A DNA stretch of 64,000 bases from Marivivens aquimaris (GTDB lineage: Bacteria; Pseudomonadota; Alphaproteobacteria; Rhodobacterales; Rhodobacteraceae): NCBI RefSeq assembly GCF_015220045.1, contig NZ_JADBGB010000001.1, forward strand, positions 2,721,001-2,785,000, in the 5' to 3' direction. Positions 7,974 to 16,314 of this stretch are shown one piece after another. The notes beneath the pieces are model-generated. The model searched no databases. It worked only from the letters and a program-made list of their open reading frames with translations, and was not told the DNA's origin. The translations under genes and the position numbers were made by a program. Position 1 is the stretch's first letter. Each line of letters opens with the position of its first letter.

Positions 7974-9245
7974 ATGACCCGCAAGCTGCTTGCAACTTCG
8001 GCCATTTTGACAGTCACCGCCGGCATGGCCTCGGCACAGGACGCTGCGGCGGTTCTGGACAACTATGCCAACATCGCGGCCGCAATCTACGAGGACTCGC
8101 TGACCACCGCGAAGGACCTTCAGGGTGCCGTCGATGCGCTGATCGCCAACCCGAGCGAAGAAACCCTGCAAGCCGCTCGCGACGCGTGGCTGGCATCGCG
8201 CAATCCCTACCAGCAGTCGGAAGTCTACCGTTTCGGCAACCCGATCGTCGACGACTGGGAAGGCAAAGTGAATGCTTGGCCGCTGGACGAAGGTCTGATC
8301 GACTACGTTGACGCCAACTACGGTGGCCCGACCGACGAGAACGAGTTTGCCGCGCTGAACGTCATCGGCAACGAGCAGTTCGAACTGGCCGGTTTTGACG
8401 TTGACGCTACCGACATCACCCCCGAACTGATCGGCGACACGCTGAACGAAGCCGACGGCATCGAAACCAACGTCGCCCGCGGCTACCACGCCATCGAATT
8501 CCTGCTGTGGGGCCAAGACCTTAACGGCACCGAACACGGCGCGGGCGACCGTCCGTTCACCGACTATGTTCAGGGCGAAGGCTGCACCAACGGTAACTGT
8601 GACCGCCGTGCGGACTACCTGACCTCGGCGACCGAGCTGCTGGTGTCGGACCTTGAATACATGGCTGGCCAGTGGGCCGAAGGCGGCGAAGCGCGCGAAG
8701 CGGTTCTGGCGAACGAAGGCGAAGGCCTGATCGCGATCCTGACCGGCATGGGTTCGCTGTCGTATGGCGAACTGGCTGGTGAGCGTATGCGTCTCGGCGT
8801 CATGTTGAACGACCCCGAAGAAGAGCACGATTGCTTCTCGGACAACACCCATAACTCGCACTACTACGACGGCCTCGGCATCCAGAATGCCTACCTTGGT
8901 CACTACACCCGCGTTGACGGCACTGTTGTTGAAGGCGCTTCGGTCTCCGACCTTGTTGCAGCGAACAACGCCGAGCTGGACGAAGAGATGAAGGCCAAGC
9001 TGGACGCATCGGTCACCGCGCTGGGCGACGTCAAAGCGGCAGCCGAAAACGGCATGTCCTACGACCAGATGCTCGCTCGCGGTAACGCAGAAGGCGAAGA
9101 GCTGATCATGGGCGCCGTCAACGCGCTGATCGATCAGACCTCGACCATCGAAGCCGTTGTGGCATCGCTCGACCTCGACTCGATCGCATTCGAAGGCTCC
9201 GACAGCCTCGACGATCCGAGCGCTGTCGAAGGCGTCTTCCAGTAA
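7974..9245 (+). CDS. Imelysin family periplasmic protein (IrpA-like, iron-regulated)
   Basis: A 423-residue secreted protein. It starts MTRKLLATSAILTVTAGMAS with a signal peptide probably cut at ASA/Q. The imelysin (peptidase M75) hallmark GYHAIE is at residues 170-175, followed by FLLWGQDLNG. These proteins occur in iron-regulated loci and are proposed to bind iron or haem at the periplasmic side; peptidase activity is doubtful. ATG 7974 has GAGGG eight bases upstream; GTG at 7971 is an alternative. It is the first gene of the imelysin-DUF1111-imelysin-DUF1513 cluster and is separated from the next gene by a strong terminator, suggesting that it is the most highly expressed member. Confidence 0.88.
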   Translation: MTRKLLATSAILTVTAGMASAQDAAAVLDNYANIAAAIYEDSLTTAKDLQGAVDALIANPSEETLQAARDAWLASRNPYQQSEVYRFGNPIVDDWEGKVNAWPLDEGLIDYVDANYGGPTDENEFAALNVIGNEQFELAGFDVDATDITPELIGDTLNEADGIETNVARGYHAIEFLLWGQDLNGTEHGAGDRPFTDYVQGEGCTNGNCDRRADYLTSATELLVSDLEYMAGQWAEGGEAREAVLANEGEGLIAILTGMGSLSYGELAGERMRLGVMLNDPEEEHDCFSDNTHNSHYYDGLGIQNAYLGHYTRVDGTVVEGASVSDLVAANNAELDEEMKAKLDASVTALGDVKAAAENGMSYDQMLARGNAEGEELIMGAVNALIDQTSTIEAVVASLDLDSIAFEGSDSLDDPSAVEGVFQ

Positions 9246-9267
9246 GACTTGCCTCACTGTTTGAACA

Positions 9268-9300
9268 GGCGTAGGGCCACATCGGCCCTACGCCGTTTTT
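9268..9300 (+). terminator. Strong intrinsic terminator inside the iron-type operon
   Basis: GGCGTAGGGCC-ACATC-GGCCCTACGCC forms a perfect 11-bp stem and is followed by GTTTTT. It lies 22 bp after the imelysin stop and 26 bp before the next ATG, with no room for an obvious new promoter. It therefore probably sets partial read-through rather than a full stop. Confidence 0.85.
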
Positions 9301-9325
9301 GATTAAAATTGGGAGTAGCCGGACG

Positions 9326-10879
9326 ATGCCATCTTCCCTCCGCTTTGCACCGAAATTCAGCCTGATCGCGTTGATTGCCCTCACCGGCACTGCGACTTTC
9401 GCTGAAAATCCAGACTACAGTATGCTGGACGACATCCACCTCAACGTGGTGCCGCGTACCGAAGCCGAAGCAGAGCGCATCGCCGCCGTCGTCGCCCCGA
9501 CGACAGATTTCACCCAACCCGAAAGTTTCGAAGAGAACCCCGCTGGCGCTGCCACCGTCCGCGCACGCACCAACGCGGATGCGTTTTCCCAGTCGTCGGG
9601 CAACATGCCGTTTGACCGCGAACTGGACTTCAAAGTCGGCAACGGCCTCTTCCGCAAGATTTGGGTTTCCGCGCCGTCGTCGACGCTTGCCTCCGATGGC
9701 CTCGGCCCGCTCTATAACGCGCGCGGCTGTCAGAACTGCCACTTCAAGGACGGGCGCGGCCATACGCCGAACGGGCCCGAAGACAACGCGGTGTCGATGT
9801 TCTTGCGTATATCCATCCCCGGTGACGTGAATGACGCGATTGCCGAGATCGAGGATTACATTCAGGTCGATCCCGATCCGAATTACGGCTTCCAGCTTCA
9901 GGATTTTGCCGTTGCCGGACAGCCCGCCGAATACCAGCTCCAGATCGACTACGAGGAAATCGAGGTCGAATTGGCTGGTGGAGAGACTGTTTCGCTACGC
10001 TCCCCGACCTATACTGCTGCCGACCTCGGCTATGGGCCGCTGCACGCCGACGCGATGCTGTCCCCGCGCATTGCGCCGCAGATGATCGGCCTTGGCCTCG
10101 TCGAAGCGATCCCTGCGCAAGATATCCTCGCCAATGCGGATGAGGACGACGCGGATGGCGACGGTATTTCCGGCCGCCCAAACATTGTCTGGTCGTCCGA
10201 GTTCGAACGCCCGATGCTTGGCCGCTTTGGCCTTAAAGCCGGTTCGCCGACGATCCGCCAGCAGTCCGCCGACGCCTTTGCCGGTGACATCGGGATTTCG
10301 AACCCTCTGCACGATGGCGGCTATGGTGAGTGTACCGAGCGCCAGATTGCCTGCCGCGAGCTGATCGACGGCGGTGACGAAGACCGCGATGGACTGGAGA
10401 TCGACGCCGAGGGCCTCGACCTCGTGACGTTCTACAGCCGCAACCTCGCCGTGCCTGCACGCCGTGACGTGTCGGACACTCAGGTGTTGCGCGGCAAGGC
10501 ACTGTTTTACAGCGCAGGTTGTACCAGCTGCCATACTCCCAAATTTGTGACCAACAGATTGGAGGATCAGCCCGAACAATCCTTCCAGCTGGTTTGGCCT
10601 TATTCGGACTTCCTGCTACACGACATGGGTGAAGGTCTGGCCGACCACCGCCCCGAGGCCCGTGCGACGGGCACCGAATGGCGCACCGCGCCGCTATGGG
10701 GTCTGGGAATGACCGAACGTGTCAGCGGCCACACTTTCTTTTTGCACGACGGTCGTGCCCGCAATGTCCTCGAAGCTATTTTGTGGCACGGCGGAGAGGC
10801 GCAAGCGGCCCGAGATACCGTCGTGGAAATGCCGAAAGAAGATCGCGAGGCGCTGCTCGCATATTTGGATAGCCTTTGA
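9326..10879 (+). CDS. Di-haem oxidoreductase-like protein (DUF1111, putative thiol oxidoreductase)
   Basis: A 517-residue secreted c-type cytochrome-like protein. A signal peptide is visible (FSLIALIALTGTATFA). Two haem c motifs occur, CQNCH at 135-139 and CTSCH at 399-403, matching the two-domain DUF1111 family often named thiol oxidoreductase. A stretch DEDDADGDGISGRPN resembles a calcium-binding loop. Maturation needs the periplasmic cytochrome c machinery. ATG 9326 has GGGAG ten bases upstream; a TTG at 9299 lies inside the terminator and is unlikely. It shares TGATG with the next imelysin gene. DUF1111 proteins cluster with imelysins in iron-regulated loci; the redox partner is not known. 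Confidence 0.87.
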   Translation: MPSSLRFAPKFSLIALIALTGTATFAENPDYSMLDDIHLNVVPRTEAEAERIAAVVAPTTDFTQPESFEENPAGAATVRARTNADAFSQSSGNMPFDRELDFKVGNGLFRKIWVSAPSSTLASDGLGPLYNARGCQNCHFKDGRGHTPNGPEDNAVSMFLRISIPGDVNDAIAEIEDYIQVDPDPNYGFQLQDFAVAGQPAEYQLQIDYEEIEVELAGGETVSLRSPTYTAADLGYGPLHADAMLSPRIAPQMIGLGLVEAIPAQDILANADEDDADGDGISGRPNIVWSSEFERPMLGRFGLKAGSPTIRQQSADAFAGDIGISNPLHDGGYGECTERQIACRELIDGGDEDRDGLEIDAEGLDLVTFYSRNLAVPARRDVSDTQVLRGKALFYSAGCTSCHTPKFVTNRLEDQPEQSFQLVWPYSDFLLHDMGEGLADHRPEARATGTEWRTAPLWGLGMTERVSGHTFFLHDGRARNVLEAILWHGGEAQAARDTVVEMPKEDREALLAYLDSL

Positions 10880-11865
10880 TGCGCACAACTCTCTTTGCTC
10901 TGGCTGCGACCATCGCCACTCCGGTTTTTGCGGACGTGGACACGGTGGTCGACCAGAAAATCCTGCCTGATTTCGCCAATTTTGCTACCTCCGCCCGCGC
11001 GATGGCTGACGCCGCCGCCGAGGACTGCACCCCCGGCGCTGTGGTGCCGCACTATCAGGCAACATTCGATGCGTGGATGAAGGTCCAGCACCTCCGCGTG
11101 GGGCCGACCGAAGAAGGCGCGCTGCACGTTGCCTTTTGGCCGGACAACCGCGGGTTCGTGCCGAAAACGCTGTCGGGCCTGATCGACGCCGAAGATCCGG
11201 TGATTAACGATCCCGAGGATTTCGCCACGGTCTCCATCGCCGGTCGCGGCCTTTTTGCGCTGGATATGCTGCTCTATGACGAGCGCTACGATAGCTACGG
11301 CGCGGAGAGCTACACCTGCGATCTGGTGGCCGCGATTGCGCTCGACCTCGCGATCGAGGCCGAACGTCAGAGCACCGCTTGGGCCGAGGAGTACGCGCCG
11401 ATCCTGAAGGGCGATGCGCCAAAGGCCGACGGCAAAACCATGACCGAGATGGACGGTTTTCAGGTTCTCTACACCCAGATCATTTCCGGTATCGAGACGC
11501 TGGAGAATGTCCGCATCGACCGCCCGCTGGGTGAGTTCGACCGTCCGCGTCCCACCCGCGCCGAAGCATGGCGTTCGGGGCGCCCCCTGCGCAATATCGA
11601 CATCTCTCTCAACGCGATGGTGGCCGATGCGCTGCTGCTGATGGGCAGCGACCTGCCGCAGACCTTTGGCTACCTCGAAACCGCTCAGGAGACGCTGGAG
11701 AAGATCAGCGATCCGACCTTGGCCTCTATCGAAGAGGACAGCGGCGAATGGCTGAAGCTGCAAATCCTGCGCGACAACATCGTGAACGTAAAAACTGCAA
11801 TCGAAGTCGAAATAGGCTCTGTTCTCGGGATCGAGGCGGGCTTCAACTCGGCTGACGGAGACTGA
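10879..11865 (+). CDS. Second imelysin family protein, degenerate GxHxxE motif
   Basis: A 328-residue secreted protein with signal peptide MRTTLFALAATIATPVFA. It is an imelysin relative, but at the position aligning with GYHAIE of the upstream paralogue it reads GLFALD (124-129), so both the His and the Glu are replaced. The following LLYD aligns with LLWG. The start overlaps the DUF1111 stop by one base. The pairing of a canonical and a divergent imelysin around DUF1111 is a recurrent arrangement. The second copy may be a partner or scaffold rather than a metal binder; that is inference. Confidence 0.83.
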   Translation: MRTTLFALAATIATPVFADVDTVVDQKILPDFANFATSARAMADAAAEDCTPGAVVPHYQATFDAWMKVQHLRVGPTEEGALHVAFWPDNRGFVPKTLSGLIDAEDPVINDPEDFATVSIAGRGLFALDMLLYDERYDSYGAESYTCDLVAAIALDLAIEAERQSTAWAEEYAPILKGDAPKADGKTMTEMDGFQVLYTQIISGIETLENVRIDRPLGEFDRPRPTRAEAWRSGRPLRNIDISLNAMVADALLLMGSDLPQTFGYLETAQETLEKISDPTLASIEEDSGEWLKLQILRDNIVNVKTAIEVEIGSVLGIEAGFNSADGD

Positions 11866-11866
11866 C

Positions 11867-12931
11867 ATGACCACCCGCCGCCATTTCCTCGCATCGATGA
11901 CGGCGGTGGTCACAGCGCCCCGCCTCAGCTGGGCCTCGGTCGGTAATCCCGACTTCATCGCAGCGGCTAAGGTTGGAGACGGTTTTTCCATGTCCGGCTT
12001 TACCGCAGACGGGCAGGTGGCGTTCAGCGTCCCGCTGCCCGCACGCGGTCACGCTGGCGCAGGGCATCCGACGCTCCCCATTGCAATCGCTTTTGCCCGT
12101 CGCCCCGGCCGTTACGCGCTCGTGATCGACTGCACCGACGGCAGCGTCCTGCAAAGCCTCACGCCGCCCGATGGCATCGCTTTCAACGGTCACGGCTTGT
12201 TCCTCGACGAAGGCCGCCTGCTGGTCACCGTTGAACAGCGCGATGACGACAGTCAGGGCCAGATCGGCCTGTGGGATGTCGCGCAGGGTTACGCCCGCAT
12301 GGGCGAGATCGCGACCGGCGGGATCGGTCCGCACGACATCAAACTCATGCCCGACGGCGAAACGCTGGTCATCGCAAACGGCGGCATCGCGACCGACCCG
12401 AGCGACCGGACCAAGCTGAACGTGCCCGACATGCTGCCGAACCTTGCCTACCTCACGCTGGACGGCGTGCAGGAAAAGGTCGAGCTTGACGAGGAACTGC
12501 ACTTCAACTCCATCCGTCACCTCGCGCTGCGGGACGACGGGCTGGTTGCCTTTGCGATGCAGTGGCAGGACGATCCGTCCTATGCGCCGCCGCTCCTTGG
12601 CCTGCATCGCCGCGGGGAAGAGCCTGTGCTGGCAGACGCCTCGCTGACCGAAGCGATCCTTATGGAGGGCTACGCTGGCTCCATCGCTTTCAACGGCGCC
12701 GGCACAGAGGTTGCGATCACATCACCCAAGGGCGGGCGGATACACCGTTTCACTCCCGAAGGCGCGTTCCTCGGCGCTGTGGTTCAGCCCGATGTGTGCG
12801 GTCTGGTGTCGCTCAAAGACGGTTTTCTGGCCAGCGACGGCTTTGGCAACTTCGCCAAGGTGAGTGGTGACAAATTAATTCAACTGAAAAAACATGATGT
12901 AAGCTGGGACAACCACATCATTGCACTTTAG
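11867..12931 (+). CDS. DUF1513 domain protein, Tat-exported beta-propeller-like
   Basis: A 354-residue protein beginning MTTRRHFLASMTAVVTAPRL, a twin-arginine signal (TRRHFL) followed by a hydrophobic stretch. The rest fits DUF1513, with repeated blade-like segments such as GIGPHDIKLMPDGETLVIAN and FNSIRHLALRDDGLVAFAMQ. It starts one base after the stop of the second imelysin gene and ends the tight part of the operon. Tat export suggests that it folds or acquires a cofactor in the cytoplasm. The function is unknown; association with imelysin and DUF1111 genes is the only clue. Confidence 0.85.
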   Translation: MTTRRHFLASMTAVVTAPRLSWASVGNPDFIAAAKVGDGFSMSGFTADGQVAFSVPLPARGHAGAGHPTLPIAIAFARRPGRYALVIDCTDGSVLQSLTPPDGIAFNGHGLFLDEGRLLVTVEQRDDDSQGQIGLWDVAQGYARMGEIATGGIGPHDIKLMPDGETLVIANGGIATDPSDRTKLNVPDMLPNLAYLTLDGVQEKVELDEELHFNSIRHLALRDDGLVAFAMQWQDDPSYAPPLLGLHRRGEEPVLADASLTEAILMEGYAGSIAFNGAGTEVAITSPKGGRIHRFTPEGAFLGAVVQPDVCGLVSLKDGFLASDGFGNFAKVSGDKLIQLKKHDVSWDNHIIAL

Positions 12932-12993
12932 TCGTAGGCGACTCGCCTTTAAGGGGTGTACATTTCAAGAACATTTAGGGAGAGGAGCATCCC

Positions 12994-14091
12994 ATGACTA
13001 AAGTTCTTTTAGGTACGACCAAGGGCGTTTTCGTTCTGTCTGACAAAGGCGGTGACCAATGGAATTTCTCCGGTCCGCACTGCACCAATTGGCCCGTTAA
13101 CCATGTTGTCGGCGAGGGCGATAACCTCTGGGCGTGTGGCGGCAACGCTTTCTGGGGCGCTGCGATCCTGCGCTCGACCGACGGCGGCGAGAAGTGGACG
13201 TTCAAGCGTCTGTCCGGTGGGGAAATTGACGATTGGCTCGAAAAAGAGCCTGAACTGGCCGATATGTTCGGCCTTCCCGAGGATGAAGTCCTGCCGTTCA
13301 ATGGCCAGATCGACGCCCTGTGGTCGCTGAAACGCGTGGGCGGCAAGCTTTACTGTGGTGCCAAGCCCGCGATGCTGTTCGTGAGCGACGACGACGGCGA
13401 GACGTGGGAGAAGGTGAACGGCCTGACCGATCAGGAAGGCGCCGAGAACTGGCAACCGGGTGGTGCTGGCCTCACGCTTCACACGATCCTCGCTGATCCT
13501 GGGGCGCCTGAAAAACTCTGGGTCGGCATTTCCGCCGCCGGTGTTTTCGCAACCGAGGACGGCGGCAAAACGTGGGAGCGCCGCAATCGCAAGTCTAACG
13601 AGGACGACAAGGAAGTCGGCCACTGCGTTCACAACATGGCCCGCGCCTCGACCGACGGCGATCTCCTGTATCAACAGAACCACCACGGCGTTTGGCGCAG
13701 CTATGACGGCGGACGGAGCTGGCAGTCGATCAACGAGGGCTTACCAAGCGACTTCGGTTTCCCGATTGCCGTGAGCCCGATTGACCCGCAGACGATCTTT
13801 GTCCTGCCGCTCAACGGAGACTCGCGTGGACGTTTCCCGCCTGATGCCTCGGCTGCGGTCTATGTGTCGAAAGACGGCGGTGATAGCTGGACGAAGACCC
13901 AGAACGGTCTGCCGACCGAGAACTGCTACTTCACAGTGCTGCGTCAGGCGATGGCGACCGACGCCAATGGCGGCATGTACTTCGGCACCAACTCCGGCTC
14001 GGTCTACATGACCCGCAATGATGGCGAATCGTACGAAGAAATCGCGCAGCACCTTCCGACGGTTTTGTCGGTCGAAGTTCTGAACGACTGA
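12994..14091 (+). CDS. BNR/Asp-box repeat (WD40/YVTN-like) cytoplasmic protein
   Basis: A 365-residue predicted beta-propeller. At least six Asp-box repeats are visible: TDGGEKW, DDDGETW, EDGGKTW, YDGGRSW, KDGGDSW and NDGESY. This resembles sialidase-like or photosystem-assembly-type propellers without their catalytic residues. There is no signal peptide (MTKVLLGTTKGVFVLSD), so it should be cytoplasmic, unlike its upstream neighbours. It lies 62 bp after the DUF1513 gene, has its own GGGAGAGGAG ribosome-binding site, and is closed by a strong terminator. It could be read from the iron-type operon or from its own promoter. No function can be assigned. Confidence 0.8.
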   Translation: MTKVLLGTTKGVFVLSDKGGDQWNFSGPHCTNWPVNHVVGEGDNLWACGGNAFWGAAILRSTDGGEKWTFKRLSGGEIDDWLEKEPELADMFGLPEDEVLPFNGQIDALWSLKRVGGKLYCGAKPAMLFVSDDDGETWEKVNGLTDQEGAENWQPGGAGLTLHTILADPGAPEKLWVGISAAGVFATEDGGKTWERRNRKSNEDDKEVGHCVHNMARASTDGDLLYQQNHHGVWRSYDGGRSWQSINEGLPSDFGFPIAVSPIDPQTIFVLPLNGDSRGRFPPDASAAVYVSKDGGDSWTKTQNGLPTENCYFTVLRQAMATDANGGMYFGTNSGSVYMTRNDGESYEEIAQHLPTVLSVEVLND

Positions 14092-14127
14092 TCGCCGTAA
14101 AATTCGTCCGAAAAATGTGACTTTCGA

Positions 14128-14165
14128 GGGCTGTTTCTGACATGGATCAGATACAGCCCTTTTTC
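14128..14165 (+). terminator. Intrinsic terminator after the BNR gene
   Basis: GGGCTGT and ACAGCCC pair as a 7-bp stem with an inner CTGA/TCAG pairing, followed by TTTTT. It closes the gene cluster that starts at the imelysin promoter. Confidence 0.85.
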
Positions 14166-14211
14166 ATGCCCCTAACTTCAGTCCATCCGATTGTAGAGGG
14201 GAGTGAGCCTG

Positions 14212-14691
14212 ATGCGCCTGACCACACGTACAAATCTCGCCATCAGAATCTTGATGTATTGCGGCATTAATCAGGATCGCGTGTCGCGCTCCGCTGATAT
14301 CGCCAAGGCCTGCAATGCGTCTGTGAACCACCTCGCACAGGTGGTGAATATGCTTCACCAGCATGGGTTTATCACCGCATCCCGAGGCCGGATGGGAGGG
14401 ATTAAACTCGCCACGACGCCCGAAAACATCAATGTCGGTGAGGTTTTCCGCGTTTTCGAATCCGAAGTGCCGTTTACCGAATGCGCGTCGCCCGAAACCA
14501 ACACCTGCCCGCTGGTCGACGCCTGCCGCCTTAAGAGCGCGATTGGTCGCGCGCTTGAAGCATTCTTCCACGAACTCGATATGCTGACACTCGAAGACCT
14601 CGTGCGCGGTAACTGTGGTTTGAGAGAAATCCTGACATTCCGCGAAACCGTGACGACGCCCTGCAAGGAAGCGTCCGCAATCGCTGGTTAA
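14212..14691 (+). CDS. Rrf2-family Fe-S regulator, RirA-like
   Basis: A 159-residue Rrf2 regulator. The N-terminal winged helix starts MRLTTRTNLAIRILMYC, with the recognition region around NASVNHLAQVVNMLHQHGFI and the wing at SRGRMGGIKL. Three cysteines at 91, 99 and 105 (spacing C-x7-C-x5-C, ending CPLVDAC) match the cluster-ligand numbering of rhizobial RirA, not NsrR (91/96/102). RirA represses iron-uptake genes when its Fe-S cluster is intact. ATG 14212 is preferred over GTG 14203, with GAGGGG about ten bases before it. Its place beside an imelysin/DUF1111 locus carrying RirA-spaced dyads supports an iron role. An NsrR-type nitric-oxide sensor is the alternative. Confidence 0.75.
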   Translation: MRLTTRTNLAIRILMYCGINQDRVSRSADIAKACNASVNHLAQVVNMLHQHGFITASRGRMGGIKLATTPENINVGEVFRVFESEVPFTECASPETNTCPLVDACRLKSAIGRALEAFFHELDMLTLEDLVRGNCGLREILTFRETVTTPCKEASAIAG

Positions 14692-14701
14692 TGTCTGGAA
14701 G

Positions 14702-14777
14702 TGGTGCCGGTGATAGGACTCGAACCTACGACCCCATCATTACGAATGACGTGCTCTACCAGCTGAGCTACACCGGC
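14702..14777 (-). tRNA. tRNA-Thr (anticodon CGT)
   Basis: The minus strand folds into a complete cloverleaf: acceptor GCCGGTG/CACCGGC (7 bp), D-arm GCTC...GAGC, anticodon stem CGTCA/TGATG with loop TTCGTAA (anticodon CGT, reads ACG), five-base variable loop GGGTC, and T-arm GTAGG-TTCGAGT-CCTAT. Discriminator A and an encoded CCA end are present. Confidence 0.97.
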
Positions 14778-14824
14778 ACTGTGGCGGCTCTTAGCACCCT
14801 AGAGCCGCCCCGAAAAGAGCAAAT

Positions 14825-16303
14825 TTACCGCTCTTCCACGACTTCGGCGTCGACTGTTTCAGCCTCGACTACCTCTGCCTCTTCTGCATCCGCATCGACC
14901 ACAACAGGTGCGGTTTCGGCAGAACCGTTAACCGCGACGAGCAGCGGCAGCATCTCCAGACCACCCGAAAGCGGCTTGTCGTTCTGAGGCGGACGGCGCC
15001 ACGACAGCGTGTCGAAGCCGTGGCAGTTCGAGCAGACGGGCTCCCAGTGGTCGTGGATGTTCTGACAATTGTCACAGATCCACTGCGGGCCGCGCGGCGC
15101 GGTAACGGCCTTGGCAAGCCATGCGTTCACCAACTGATCGGTGCCGCCCGAACCACGTTCAATCGCCGCCATCAGCGTCAGAACGCGAACGGTGGCATCT
15201 GTTTCGGGCAGGGTGCCCAGTGCGCGGCGTGCTTCGGGGAATTCCTCGGCAGCGATGTGCAGTTCGGCCATGAGCATACGGGTTTCCGGATCGTCGATGT
15301 TGACCTTGGTCAGCGACTTGAACCGCTTGAGGCGCTCTTGTGGGGTTTCGTTGGGTTCGATTTCCGCGAATGCGGTAGCAAGGTCCGGATGCGGCGATGC
15401 GCTCCAAGCCTTTGTCAGCAGGCGGGCAGCGTGCTTCTTGTTACCCTTGGCGATATAACCACGAGCGGCCAGCACGGCGGCGGGGATAAGGTCAGGCGAC
15501 TGTTTGTGCGCCGCAATGACCTGCTCCTGCTTTTCAATCGACACATCGTCGTCCAGCAGTTCTTTGGCTTCGGACAGGGCCAGCACAGCGTCGCGGCGCT
15601 TGAGAACGTCCTTGGGAAGGCTGCCAGTCTTGGCTTTGGCGGCGAGCGTCGCACGCGCACCTTTCCAGTCGCCTTTCTCGGCCTGAAGACGGAGCAGAAC
15701 GTCCTGCGTGTCTTCGTGCTTGGGCTTCAGGGCAAATGCCTTCTCGGCCAGTTTCATGGCCGTGTCTGTATCACCTTGCTCCAGACGCTGACGCATCAGG
15801 CCGCGGATACCGACAAAGCGGGTGCGATCATCTTCGACCAGTTTTTTGTAGGCATTTTCAGCCTTGGTTCGGTCGCCAGTTTGCTCTGCCGCTTGGGCGA
15901 CGAGCAGGGTGGTGATCTCGGGCTTGTTCAGAAAACGCTCGGCCTTCTGGGCCTTGGTCATGGCGAGGTGACCTTCACCGCCAGCCAGCGCCATCATGCT
16001 GTCGGACAGCGCCTGATAGCCACGCTCCACACGGTTGCGGGCGAAATAGCGGGTAACGGCGGTTTCATCGCCGGCGAGGAAACGGATGAACGCAGCGATC
16101 AGGCCGAGCAGCTTGAACGCCACCCAGACCAGCACGACGAGCGCAACCAGCGCGGCGAGAACCTCGAGCGGGCCGAGGCGCATTTCGAGGCCGCCATAGG
16201 TCAGCATCAGCTCACCAGGAACAGTGCTGAGTTCCATCGCGCCGTAGGTGATCGCGGTAACTGCAACGATGAAGAATACGATCTTCAGTAGGGACCAGAG
16301 CAT
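14825..16303 (-). CDS. hemY: HemY-like TPR membrane protein with C-terminal zinc-ribbon
   Basis: A 492-residue protein. Two N-terminal membrane segments (about 5-25 and 46-68) belong to the HemY_N domain and are followed by TPR-type helical repeats. Near the C-terminus there are two CxxC pairs, C410/C413 and C424/C427, with aromatic residues around them (CDNC...CSNCHGFDTLSW). This resembles the rubredoxin-like tail of LapB/YciM. An acidic tail follows. HemY of this type is not the protoporphyrinogen oxidase of the same name; it is found beside hemD and COG4223 genes. It is the last gene of hemD-COG4223-hemY, 11 bp after its neighbour. Confidence 0.85.
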   Translation of the reverse strand: MLWSLLKIVFFIVAVTAITYGAMELSTVPGELMLTYGGLEMRLGPLEVLAALVALVVLVWVAFKLLGLIAAFIRFLAGDETAVTRYFARNRVERGYQALSDSMMALAGGEGHLAMTKAQKAERFLNKPEITTLLVAQAAEQTGDRTKAENAYKKLVEDDRTRFVGIRGLMRQRLEQGDTDTAMKLAEKAFALKPKHEDTQDVLLRLQAEKGDWKGARATLAAKAKTGSLPKDVLKRRDAVLALSEAKELLDDDVSIEKQEQVIAAHKQSPDLIPAAVLAARGYIAKGNKKHAARLLTKAWSASPHPDLATAFAEIEPNETPQERLKRFKSLTKVNIDDPETRMLMAELHIAAEEFPEARRALGTLPETDATVRVLTLMAAIERGSGGTDQLVNAWLAKAVTAPRGPQWICDNCQNIHDHWEPVCSNCHGFDTLSWRRPPQNDKPLSGGLEMLPLLVAVNGSAETAPVVVDADAEEAEVVEAETVDAEVVEER

Positions 16304-16314
16304 CAGTTACAGCC

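Noticed and set aside
7797..9257. 486-codon open frame on the minus strand opposite the first imelysin gene
   Set aside because: It mirrors the imelysin codons, has no family resemblance, and crosses the divergent promoter and the terminator. It is a product of GC-rich codon bias.
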